Made by a program: the position numbers and the translations under genes. From Entamoeba invadens IP1 (taxonomy: Eukaryota; Evosea; Mastigamoebida; Endamoebidae): a stretch of 64,000 bases of DNA. Under the pieces are notes generated by a model. It had not been told where the DNA came from and made no database searches. It worked only from the letters and a program-made list of their open reading frames with translations. Shown here piece by piece: positions 41,201 through 49,347 of this stretch (positions are counted from its first letter, which is position 1; each line of letters begins with the position of its first letter). The DNA lies in contig NW_004440199.1 in the NCBI RefSeq assembly GCF_000330505.1, positions 80,819 through 144,818 of the forward strand, written 5' to 3'.

Positions 41201-42553
41201 AGCAATTTTAAACGACTGATTGCAACTTGAGAGTTCGATGTCAAGTGGCGTTTGGTTTTCAAAAGTGATATCATTCGATTCGTCATATCTTCCCTGTGTC
41301 GATGGCGTGTTGTCACAACATATCAAGAAATCCGAACACTCTTTAACAAGTGAAGGGAAGACGTTGATGTCAAATTCACTTGTAAACAACTTTGGTCTGT
41401 GTGTGGGTGTATTTCCTAAGACAAAAACAGAAGGTTCAATGACTGAAATCCACCGGTCTAAGTCCGCAGAGTAATTTTGAAGAGTCACTTTCAACCCACC
41501 ACTATAGACGTTCTCGACTTTGTCGTTCTTTATTTGTGTGATGTCGAGGTCGTCCAAGTAGAATTTAAAAAGTGGGTAACTCCACCAGCGGTCACCTTCA
41601 TTGACATCTTTTTGGATGACGATTTCGATCAAAGTCTTTATGCGAACTTCTTTGAACCATTCCTTCCTCTTCTTTCTTTCAACACATCCGCGTCGCTCGA
41701 TTTTGTATTTCTTCATTGTGTACATTCCCGTCGATTCTTTCATTTCTTCTCTATCGATCAATTCAGTCCAAAACTGTTTGACTATGCAAATGTCAGAGGA
41801 AGTGAGGACAACAGACAAATTGTCGTTTTGAATGTCAAGGTCCCACTTCAATTCATTCTTTGGTTTATTTAAGACAATAATTGTCGTTGTTGGCAAGAGG
41901 AGATGTGGGAGTTTCATGAGGCGGTGCATCACCGAGGAGATTTGATAATTCATTAAAACAAGACGAATCTTCGAGTTTGAAAAAGAGTCAACGGAGTAAT
42001 ACAAACTCGTGTCGCCACTCAAACTAAACCGCTCCTCCCACAACTTGTCGACCACAGAGACCATCCACTCCTTCGAGAATATTTCAAAGGAGAAGTCGAT
42101 GGTGGGGGTGTCTTCACTTGTCAAAAAGTCGTCGAGAGAGTCGCACATGTTGGAATACATTTGAAAGAGTAAGTCCAACAGCAAAAGGAGTGTTTTAAAA
42201 GCTTTTATTTTATTCATCAGTGCTTTGAAGAGTTGTGGGGAAAAGGTGAAGATGGGGGTGTTCACTATGACGGAACTGTGTTTCCCACTCTCACTGATAT
42301 TTGATGTGTATTTAACTACGGGTTCTTGTTGTTGTGTTTGTATGTTCTGTGATGCTTTTGATGAGAAAATGTCATGCGTTTGCAAACAATTTTCCGAATT
42401 GAGAGACTCATACGTCACATGAATTGTGTCGACTGTCGTCACAGCATTTTCCTTTGAAAAGTTGACGGTCACAGGTCCAACAGTCGCATTCACTCCACAA
42501 AGTTTGATATGGACCGGCTTGACTTTACACTTCACTTTAAAATTAATTCTCAT
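38285..42553 (-). CDS. VPS13-like lipid-transfer protein lacking the N-terminal chorein domain (1422 aa)
   Basis: Related to VPS13/BLTP bridge proteins that carry phospholipids between membranes at contact sites. Visible hallmarks are repeated beta-rich blocks of the adaptor-binding (VAB) region, for example LNVFNHTSDRLDLIF, LHIFNSFQFINNTPYHLTL, PKFLVKNKTKFTFEYV and PVMRIENELDVPLHFHQK. A C-terminal helical part resembles the ATG2-C/VPS13 end (near ...GRILKMLLGLYTPSPILPLGAVIF). The expected N-terminal chorein segment is absent, and the product is half the length of yeast VPS13. The frame is open a further 32 codons upstream (to 42649) without an ATG. Either a short variant or a gene with an unseen 5' exon. 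Confidence 0.72.
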   Translation of the reverse strand: MRINFKVKCKVKPVHIKLCGVNATVGPVTVNFSKENAVTTVDTIHVTYESLNSENCLQTHDIFSSKASQNIQTQQQEPVVKYTSNISESGKHSSVIVNTPIFTFSPQLFKALMNKIKAFKTLLLLLDLLFQMYSNMCDSLDDFLTSEDTPTIDFSFEIFSKEWMVSVVDKLWEERFSLSGDTSLYYSVDSFSNSKIRLVLMNYQISSVMHRLMKLPHLLLPTTTIIVLNKPKNELKWDLDIQNDNLSVVLTSSDICIVKQFWTELIDREEMKESTGMYTMKKYKIERRGCVERKKRKEWFKEVRIKTLIEIVIQKDVNEGDRWWSYPLFKFYLDDLDITQIKNDKVENVYSGGLKVTLQNYSADLDRWISVIEPSVFVLGNTPTHRPKLFTSEFDINVFPSLVKECSDFLICCDNTPSTQGRYDESNDITFENQTPLDIELSSCNQSFKIAAYASGTIMLDHTLLISVKNFAEIKIAFATCEAPLMRGERYCGSLLFVVHFGKIVMSSSLNVFNHTSDRLDLIFKSRTNPNPCLLSLSKFEQKSFHPVLTTIPLYFDSHNKAIEITERIQRQFVGRVFSEHFVMKNNHYTLLAVNTKHNKSMMTTLHIFNSFQFINNTPYHLTLILIADALKQKAQIKANDITTFPLLPQIIKFKLEGPDNLALYEEIPEPLKDPCVFICNDVVNQDVVYDISDSVKGKLTTLDNTLSFEIFMTGFVRNLTPLPLPINSIDVPNLKRQFPIARYFKIHTKQLDFDSFEKTDLEIQTRTEKHHYIVTVEDTHLDSSFSQHEVECPICGITKVVTVRPKFLVKNKTKFTFEYVTEENKEMRIALEPNDQHEVFYTQILVYLHNVPRLINLDETISGDVFFDGILKIDTRAERSGNYVTEIKGCAAPVMRIENELDVPLHFHQKGCKVSFEVPSLHGQVIAWEHLGKEKILVVNGGEVCPYKMTDQNFSVKDPRTKEEKTLRVEFISERGICMRICMSRNIEENNEEKNHMECTMMVIGVSLYDANLDEVLFFNGYGVTAIYSDKEESEFEICCDYFQIDNVSAHYDDVCTLVRADEDHLDWTEDPTQKMIHFSGRFKVLGNYKIYLRFLTFNMQSLRVESDTNSINEVLKVIRQYQVLEKVNKKSEQSPSLELIANYLCINPVNLHIKISGKSVDNPVHPIFKKLSSVSAIDLNVSTSKFDVNENALTIKELINNYKETILKEYGMGRILKMLLGLYTPSPILPLGAVIFRISNSSTFEGGKYLPYYVLKSSGESPIQTSGRLGIRVVKCLETCVEDFDIDQMKDRRKPGRRGLVDLFNLHRELGVSLCGQISGFKEFVGLVNRKGEHLIALFVEEMTWGIAFVERIVPNNKVFIRWSVNGSAIQSIKYEKVGICLTLGDKSQYIAEGFSKSRINDVKEMIQKEGIKIETILFG

Positions 42554-42879
42554 AACGACAATTAGATGAAACGGCGAATTTGAAGATCTGAAGTGTAAAA
42601 CTTGTAATTTGATTGATTTAACAAATCGGGATTGTCTCAAATACTTCACGGGGTGTCCCGATAAGTGACTTATGAATTGTTCTTACTGTTTTTTTTCTAT
42701 AAATAAAAACATTTTTCAATTAAAATAATAAAAAATGTTTGGTTTTTAATTTAGTTTCTTTTATTATATTTGAATTAGAATGGGTATGATAGTTTATATT
42801 ATATTTTATATTATATATTAATGAATTATTGAAAGTATTGAAATGTACTAAAAATACTATTAATATTGAGTTACTTTTA

Positions 42880-43289
42880 TGGCTGTTCGGCGACTTTTGA
42901 TATTACTGAAAAGTCGGCGACTTTTTGAGTCCCTTCAAAAGTCGCCGACTTCTTTTAGAACTAAATAACTATTAACTTTAATAAATTATACCATATTCAT
43001 TATAGTCTCAAAAATGTGTAAAAACACAATAGTTGTTATAATTTGTTATATTATAATCATATAAATATAATTAAAAAATGATTTGAGAAGATATAATTGG
43101 GACGGTATTGTTTCATTTTGTTTTTTAATAATAATTATATTAGATTTATATGGTTTATTTTTTTCAATATCTTTTACATGATAAATGGTATATTGAATAG
43201 TTATTTAACTAAATATTTAGGTCAGCGACTTTTAAGACCACTGAAAAGTCGGCGATTTTCAAAAAAACTGTAAAGTCGCCGAACAGCCA
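42880..43289. mobile_element. PIF/Harbinger-type MITE with TTA duplication
   Basis: A 410-bp non-coding element. Ends are TGGCTGTTCGGCGACTTT and its reverse complement, flanked by TTA on both sides (42877-42879, 43290-43292), the 3-bp TWA signature of PIF/Harbinger. Just inside each end are further copies of the palindromic word AAAAGTCGGCGACTTTT or variants. The interior is AT-rich. Confidence 0.85.
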
Positions 43290-43465
43290 TTAATTTAAAT
43301 GAAATAGGATAATTTAATAGAATAGTATAATACACCCCATAGTATTCTATTCTAATAAGTTATTTACTAATATTTTCATTCCAATTGAGTCAATAGAAAA
43401 ATCTTAGAGCAAAAGAGTTCAATCTTCCATCTGATTTGCCTAAAAAAATAGCATTCACAACAAAG

Positions 43466-44458
43466 TCAATAGATTTCCAAGCGATTTGACCTGATGAGCT
43501 CCTTGAAATCATCGACGGAGATGTCATACCCAGCAACGAACTTCATCATATCATTTTTCTCAAGACCTTTCATCAAAGCGACGAGTTGATAATTAGCGAG
43601 TAAATCACCAAATTTTCTGAGAGGGGATCTGTTTGAAGCGACGGCCTTCTTAGAAGACGTCAGAACAAGAGCGAAAGCCAAATCCTTATATACAGCGAAC
43701 AAGTCTCTTGAAATGAGTAATCCCAAAACATCTCCGACGACTGCGATAAATCCATTGAAGCCTTTAAATTGCTTATACGACGGGTACTTTTTTTTCATGT
43801 AATTTTTAAAAGTATCGATACATCTCTGGACGCCAAGAATGACGTTTTGTGGGACGCTTAAAACGTCACCGGTGGTTGTAGTGTACGTCAGCTTCTCGTA
43901 ATTCAAATAGGTAGCATCGACGTAGTGCAAATTACAAGTGATTTTGATGTGAGACAAGCCATACCATCGAGCGACTAAATCAAAACTACTATTGAAATAA
44001 CAAAGGACGGAGAGACACTTGATCACTCCATTCTTCACACTTAAAGACTTTTGATGGTCAAAATTGTTCTTTGCCATCATCTCGCGATACCCATTCAAAC
44101 TCACACACTGCGAACTCTTCTCGACAAATCCACTGAAAAAGGGCAACTCCTTTTGATCAAAATAAGGACAGTGAAACCCAATCTCTATCATTCTCTTCTC
44201 AGGAATCTCTCGATAACTAATCGCATCATCATACAACCGAGTAGAAGGAGGATCAAGTGTAAACACAAAGCGATTGGTTAAGTCCACTATACTATTCCCA
44301 TCTGAAAAGGAAACTTCCGTCTTTTCTGTGTGAGCCATAAATGGATTGGTATAATCAAAAAGATTCCGAATCTTCTCCATCGATTCATCTATACGATGAA
44401 GCCTTCGTTGCGTTTTGTAATACTCCAAAAGGTCCCTTTCTTCATTCGATGTCGACAT
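43466..44458 (-). CDS. protein of unknown function (330 aa)
   Basis: Not recognised. Mixed alpha/beta composition, with no signal peptide, membrane span or known motif. A helical start (residues 1-35) is followed by a beta-rich middle (50-190) and a helical end (200-325). Codon use and the clean ATG (44458) support a real gene. It sits 177 bp from the PIF-type MITE. Confidence 0.7.
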   Translation of the reverse strand: MSTSNEERDLLEYYKTQRRLHRIDESMEKIRNLFDYTNPFMAHTEKTEVSFSDGNSIVDLTNRFVFTLDPPSTRLYDDAISYREIPEKRMIEIGFHCPYFDQKELPFFSGFVEKSSQCVSLNGYREMMAKNNFDHQKSLSVKNGVIKCLSVLCYFNSSFDLVARWYGLSHIKITCNLHYVDATYLNYEKLTYTTTTGDVLSVPQNVILGVQRCIDTFKNYMKKKYPSYKQFKGFNGFIAVVGDVLGLLISRDLFAVYKDLAFALVLTSSKKAVASNRSPLRKFGDLLANYQLVALMKGLEKNDMMKFVAGYDISVDDFKELIRSNRLEIY

Positions 44459-45202
44459 GTGATTTATTTGAGTTACTAATTAAATGACTTTAATTATAGT
44501 TATTTATAGTATTAAATTAATAGTTATTGTATGAAAATATAAAAACTTCTTAATTATATGAATTTAATATGAAGTATAAATTACTATAGAGTCTCATCAC
44601 ATTTATTACCAAACACGGAAAAATTCGGATCTTCTCTCCAAAATGCTTTTTAAATAAAAAAATGAATAAATTGTATGTGTTTTTATGTCAAAAAAAAGGA
44701 GTTTTGGTAAAAGTCGTAGTTTTGTTCCTTGATGCCATTCCAAAAATTTTTCTTTACAGATGGTGGCTTTTTGCCGATTTTATTATTATAAAAAATTATC
44801 ATTTTTATAATAACAACCGAAAACAATTATTATTAATAAAACTATAAAATATTAAATGGTATAGTATATTTATAATTGTTTATTAATATCATATTTATAT
44901 TAGATTATAAAGCTATAATTTATAATTGATTATATTATAATTTATTGTAAATTGTTTGATAACAATGAAATAATAATTTAACTTATTAAAATAAAATCTG
45001 TTATTAACCATACTTCCTCTTATAATAGAGTTAAGTGAAATCAACACAAAAAGTTATCACCTTGAGATTAGTTGTTAAATTTGATTGCTTTTAATAATTT
45101 TCAAACAACAAATACTGATTTATAATACCAAATTATTTTTATAAGATTGTAAAACAGTTCACTCTATAGTGATATATAGTAATAACAATGGAAATTGAAT
45201 TA
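44459..45202. other. AT-rich intergenic DNA
   Basis: A G+C-richer patch at about 44660-44800 has short open frames on both strands (minus: a 33-codon frame with KKPPSVKKNFWNGIKEQ). No splice or domain evidence, so it may be a gene relic. Confidence 0.4.
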
Positions 45203-45928
45203 TTATTTCTTCTTTTTATCTTTCTTGTCCTTGTCTTTGTGATCTTTATCTTTGTGGTCTTTGTCTTTCTTATCTTTTTTGTCTTTATCCTTTTTATCTT
45301 TGTGATCTGGATTGATTTGTGGATGAGGCATAGGGGCCATGGGAGGCATTGAACCGGCCATTTGTTGAGGATAAACGTTTTGAGGGCATTGTTGTTGGTA
45401 CATTTGACCTGGTTGTTGGAGAGGAGGCAATTGTTGGATTTGTTGTTGGCCCATCATTTGAGGTGGATAAGGCAATTGTTGTTGTTGGTAAACGTTTTGA
45501 GGGATTTGTTGAGCTTGTTGGTACGTTTGGCCCTGCATAGGGGGCATTTGTTGATATTTTTTGTCTTTATCTTTATGATCCTTATCTTTGTGTTCTTTGT
45601 CCTTTTTATCTTTCTTATCTTTCTTGTCCTTCTTGTCTTTATCTTTGTGGTCTTTATCCTTTTTATGGTCTTTGTCTTTCTTGTATTCTCCAGTCATTGC
45701 TGGGGACATTTGTTGACCGGGGTACATCCCTGGCATTTGACCTTGCATTTGAGGTGGCATCTGTCCTGGGTACATTTGATCATATTGGATTCCCATTTGA
45801 GGTGGCATTTGATTAGGCATTTGTCCAGGCATCTGTCCTTGTTGGTATTGGCCCGGCATTTGTTGTGGATACATACCAAACTGTGGGTCATAAGGTGGTT
45901 GTGGGTATCCTTGTTGTTGTGGAATCAT
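45203..45928 (-). CDS. low-complexity PQM-rich and KDKDHK-repeat protein (241 aa)
   Basis: Four alternating blocks: Pro/Gln/Met/Gly/Tyr-rich (residues 1-80, repeating GQMP and PPQM), Lys/Asp/His repeats (KDKDHK, 81-125), a second Pro/Gln/Met block (126-205) and a second Lys/Asp/His block (206-241). It must be intrinsically disordered. The Pro/Gln/Met blocks resemble annexin-A7/ALG-2-interacting or prion-like low-complexity regions. The DHKDK blocks could bind metal, nucleic acid or acidic surfaces. No family was recognised and function is open. The block-duplicated layout suggests internal duplication. Confidence 0.7.
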   Translation of the reverse strand: MIPQQQGYPQPPYDPQFGMYPQQMPGQYQQGQMPGQMPNQMPPQMGIQYDQMYPGQMPPQMQGQMPGMYPGQQMSPAMTGEYKKDKDHKKDKDHKDKDKKDKKDKKDKKDKEHKDKDHKDKDKKYQQMPPMQGQTYQQAQQIPQNVYQQQQLPYPPQMMGQQQIQQLPPLQQPGQMYQQQCPQNVYPQQMAGSMPPMAPMPHPQINPDHKDKKDKDKKDKKDKDHKDKDHKDKDKKDKKKK

Positions 45929-47249
45929 TTGAATGAGTAGAACTGGTACAATAAATTAATAAATAGTTAAGTCTTCTGTTGTGTTAGAATCTGAATTATG
46001 AATTAAAGAATTATTCTGGAGTTGAATCATGTGGACATTATTACGACGTTTCCCTGGTATTCGCAATATAAATCAAGTGATTCTAATGTAATAGTTTTTT
46101 TACCATAAATACAATAATAAAAACATAAAAAAAAAAAACAATTAAAATTACTATATTATATTATAAATATATAGAAAAATGTAATTGATCTGAAAATAAC
46201 AATGACGTCATTAACAGTACAATAGAATAATGGGTGTGTCGTCTGTTTTATTGGCTTAATCAGAGTAATAAAGAGGGATGTTTTTAAAAAAATCTCAGTC
46301 GCTGTATTCATCACAATAACAAAGAACTGGAAATAACAAGGAGTATGATTTTTTAATTTATTAATTATAATGAAGCTAACAATAATTAATAATAAAAAAA
46401 AGTAATAATAATTAATTTTTCTTGTAAAATCTATTGCTTTGAATTTATTATTAAATTGTTATTGATGAATAATTACCTTCATTAAACTAGATTTAACTAT
46501 ATATATAACTATTTGTTATGTATCAAGTGTAATTTCCATACTTTTATTAGAGGATCATTGATTAATATGCATTGATTTGTTTTAAGTTGTAGTCATTTTA
46601 CTCTAATAAAAACAATCATAATTGCTTTGATTGACCACAAGAAAAAAAGCCGAATCAATTCCAGTATTTTAAAAGCCAAATATCCCGATAGTTTACCGAA
46701 ACAGTACACTGTAGTTGTTATTTAGAAAACATTTGTATTCTTCAACTGTATAATTCAAGGAAGATTTTCATTAAAAGGCTCCACAAAGTACAGAAAGAGA
46801 AAATCATTTACGACTACTTTAAGAGGACTGACAAGCGACAACAAAGTTAACCCGCCATTAACCAACTTCTTTGTAGTTTGCCTGTCAATTCTGGTCACAT
46901 CAACAGGTCGAGAATATATTTGTTATTAATTTTGTTATTCAATAACATTTTATGGATTTTAAAAATGTTATTTATCCCACATTTCCATTTTTGTGATGAA
47001 AATGTTATTCACTGTCCACCAACAAGAAAGAAAAGAACAACAAGTGGACAAACAGTTGAAGTGAATTATTGGGTTTATGTGAATGAAAAGGAGGGATAAG
47101 TTCCATTTAATTTCTTGAGTATATCGGGTGTATTAGGAGAACTTTAAAAGTATAAAATTAAGTATTCCACACACACACTTTTTGAGACAAAAGGAGTTAT
47201 CAATACCAGAGGTACATGTACTTAAACCTTCTTTCATCTAAAAAGTACA
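45929..47249. other. intergenic DNA with a G+C-richer patch
   Basis: Mostly AT-rich. At about 46740-47098 composition is gene-like and frames of about 50 codons are open on both strands, for example plus 46749-46926 and minus over 46757-46920. The plus frame ending at 47098 carries CPPTRKKRTTSGQ. No ATG-initiated model or donor site joins them. Probably a decayed gene or transposon. Confidence 0.4.
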
Positions 47250-47633
47250 ATGGACGGGAAGAAGGAATGCAAATGCCAATGCGCATGTGGTGCTGCACCT
47301 GGCGAGAAGAAGGAGAAGGTGAAACAGTGTTATTTATGTAAAGAGACTGGCCACACTTTTAAGGACTGCAAATTTAAGGATGACGCAGAAAAGGTGAATG
47401 TGCCACTTGAAGCTCATGAAGACGCCAAAAATGGAGAAATCAGAGAAGATCATTCCGATGAAGATATCATTGGAAACAATGGGGAGGAAAACGTCGAAAT
47501 CGAAGAGGAAAAAGAAGCAAAAAGTGAAGAGGAAATCGACGAGGAAGATGAAGACGAGTTCGAAGAAGGCAGTGAAGAGAAAAAGGAACAGTCTAATGAA
47601 CAAGAAGGTTCTGATGAGGAAGACGATGATTGA
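47250..47633 (+). CDS. CCHC zinc-knuckle protein with acidic tail (127 aa)
   Basis: A short Cys-rich start (KKECKCQCACG) and a CCHC knuckle (CYLCKETGHTFKDC, residues 27-40) are followed by about 75 residues of Glu/Asp-rich disorder (EEE, DEEDEDEFEEG). There is no RRM. The knuckle has the same spacing as in the RRM-CCHC proteins of this window (CxxCxxxGHxxxxC), and one of them starts 650 bp downstream. Likely binds single-stranded nucleic acid. The acidic tail could bind basic partners such as histones or ribosomal proteins, by inference. Confidence 0.75.
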   Translation: MDGKKECKCQCACGAAPGEKKEKVKQCYLCKETGHTFKDCKFKDDAEKVNVPLEAHEDAKNGEIREDHSDEDIIGNNGEENVEIEEEKEAKSEEEIDEEDEDEFEEGSEEKKEQSNEQEGSDEEDDD

Positions 47634-48082
47634 TTTAACACTTTTTTAGTAATTTATTATCATAAAATTTACTATATCTTCTAATTCATATCAAAAATAG
47701 TTTCTTATTGGTTTTTTTATTATTAATAACAATTATTTCATAAAACTATTGGAATGCTATTATTATATTATTATGTTAATATCTATCATTTGTAAAAAAA
47801 AATATTATAAGAGTTTATTATTAGTAACTAATTAATAACAAATATATATTATAAAATATTCTATCAATATGAAATACTAGTTTATATTACTATTAAAAAT
47901 AATAAAAATTACTATAACTTAATTATTTATAGTTTATTATAAAAAATACAGTTCAAAAAAATGACTTGAATTGCTATACAAGTATAAGTAATAATCGGGA
48001 TTATTAGTACGAATATTAAAGGGACTTAAAATATTGGTTAAAACACATAAAAATATATTAATAATTAATAGGTCAAAAAAAA

Positions 48083-48220
48083 TCAGGAAATTTTGAGTTT
48101 ATAAAAGACTTTTCCTTTTTTTTAGATGTTTATAATTTGTATAACAACATATAGCCCAAAGAGGGAAAAACTTTAAAAAATCCATAAATAACCCTATAAA
48201 ACACATCAATTTCAATACCA
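48083..48220 (+). repeat. dispersed structured repeat, copy 2
   Basis: Aligns with 15919-16058 over its whole length. Here it lies 65 bp upstream of an RRM-CCHC gene, so it may include promoter or leader sequence. The 5' hairpin is AGGAAA/TTTCCT, compensating for the GGGAAA/TTTCCC of copy 1. The rest of 47634-48082 is AT-rich with no feature seen. Confidence 0.6.
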
Positions 48221-48285
48221 CTGTGTTTTGTTCGTAATAAAAAACACTTTACTTTTTATTAAAAAGGAAGAACAAGAAGGGTTTA

Positions 48286-49164
48286 ATGAACAAAGAAGTT
48301 TATTCCCACATGCTGAAACCTATTGAATTGTACATCAGTAACATCTCAAACGCAACGACGGTTGCCGAATTTGAAGAACTTTTCAAGGGGTATAATGTGA
48401 AGTCAGTTGAGGTCTTTTTACACAAAAAGGATGTTGTTTTGAACACGGGAATAGTCAAAGCCAAAAGTGTTGAAGAAGCCGCAAAGATCTATCAAGAGAT
48501 GAGCACGGGGATGTCTGATGGGAAACACACCACTGCGGAGTATTCCCCAGAAGACAAGACTCAAATTATCGTTTCAGGGTTTCCTCAAGGGACCAAAGAA
48601 CCCCGTTTTGTGGAGTACTTTAGGGACTTTGACATTGAGAGTGCCAATTTAATAGTCGAGAAAAAGGGGACGCCGAGTGGCAAAGCTAAAGTCGTTGTGA
48701 AAGATCGTAGTGATGCGGTGAAGATAATGATGGATATTAGAGGAAAAGTTTTTAAAGGAAAAGCACTTGCCGTTTGTGGCAACTTACCTAACCCTAAGGA
48801 CTATGAAAAAGCTAAATTAAAAAGAAAATGTTTTATCTGTGGAAATTATGGACACTCAAAAGACGAGTGCCCTCAAAGAAATCAAGATGAAGTTCTTGAC
48901 CCAAATGCTGACTCACAAGAAAGTGAAGAACAAAAGTCACTCGAGAAAGTCGAAAAACAAAGTGAAGAACAAAAGCCAACTTCCCCTGAAAAACCAAAAT
49001 CAGTTGAAAAAGAAAAGAAAACAGTCGGGAAGAAAGTTAATAAGCAAATGAAAACTAACACCAACAAAAAAGTCAATGGAAAGCCAAAAGGCGAAAAGAG
49101 AAATAATAAATTCGCAAAAGGAAATAAAGCAAAGCAAAATAACAAGAGACAAAGCCGTGATTGA
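48286..49164 (+). CDS. RRM-RRM-CCHC RNA-binding protein (292 aa)
   Basis: RRM1 is at about residues 13-85 (ELYISNISNATTVAEFEELF) and RRM2 at about 92-165 (QIIVSGFPQGTKEPRFVEYF). A CCHC knuckle CFICGNYGHSKDEC (about 182-195) follows, then a 95-residue Lys/Glu/Pro/Asn-rich tail. Domain order and spacing match the genes at 9575, 10552 and 11817, so this is the fourth copy, 36 kb from the cluster. RNA binding by family. The basic tail suggests a nuclear or nucleolar location, by inference. Met-9 is an alternative start. Confidence 0.85.
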   Translation: MNKEVYSHMLKPIELYISNISNATTVAEFEELFKGYNVKSVEVFLHKKDVVLNTGIVKAKSVEEAAKIYQEMSTGMSDGKHTTAEYSPEDKTQIIVSGFPQGTKEPRFVEYFRDFDIESANLIVEKKGTPSGKAKVVVKDRSDAVKIMMDIRGKVFKGKALAVCGNLPNPKDYEKAKLKRKCFICGNYGHSKDECPQRNQDEVLDPNADSQESEEQKSLEKVEKQSEEQKPTSPEKPKSVEKEKKTVGKKVNKQMKTNTNKKVNGKPKGEKRNNKFAKGNKAKQNNKRQSRD

Positions 49165-49323
49165 GGATTTTTTTTATTGTTGCGAGTTACATTAATAACA
49201 TTTTGAATAACATTTTGAATAACATAAAAAACAACTTTCAGAAATGAAAATAAAAGAACCTTTTTTATAAAAAAATAGAAAAAATAATAAAGTTTGAGTT
49301 ATTAATAAACATAATAGTCAAAG

Positions 49324-49347
49324 CATGCCTCGGAAAAATTTGTTTTT
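49324..49347 (+). repeat. left inverted repeat of 4.4-kb element
   Basis: 19 bp perfect plus about 5 further matching T positions against the right end at 53722-53745. Confidence 0.85.

Noticed and set aside
45362..45940. 192-codon plus-strand frame
   Set aside because: Antisense of the KDKDHK/PQM repeat gene. Its apparent repeats mirror that gene.
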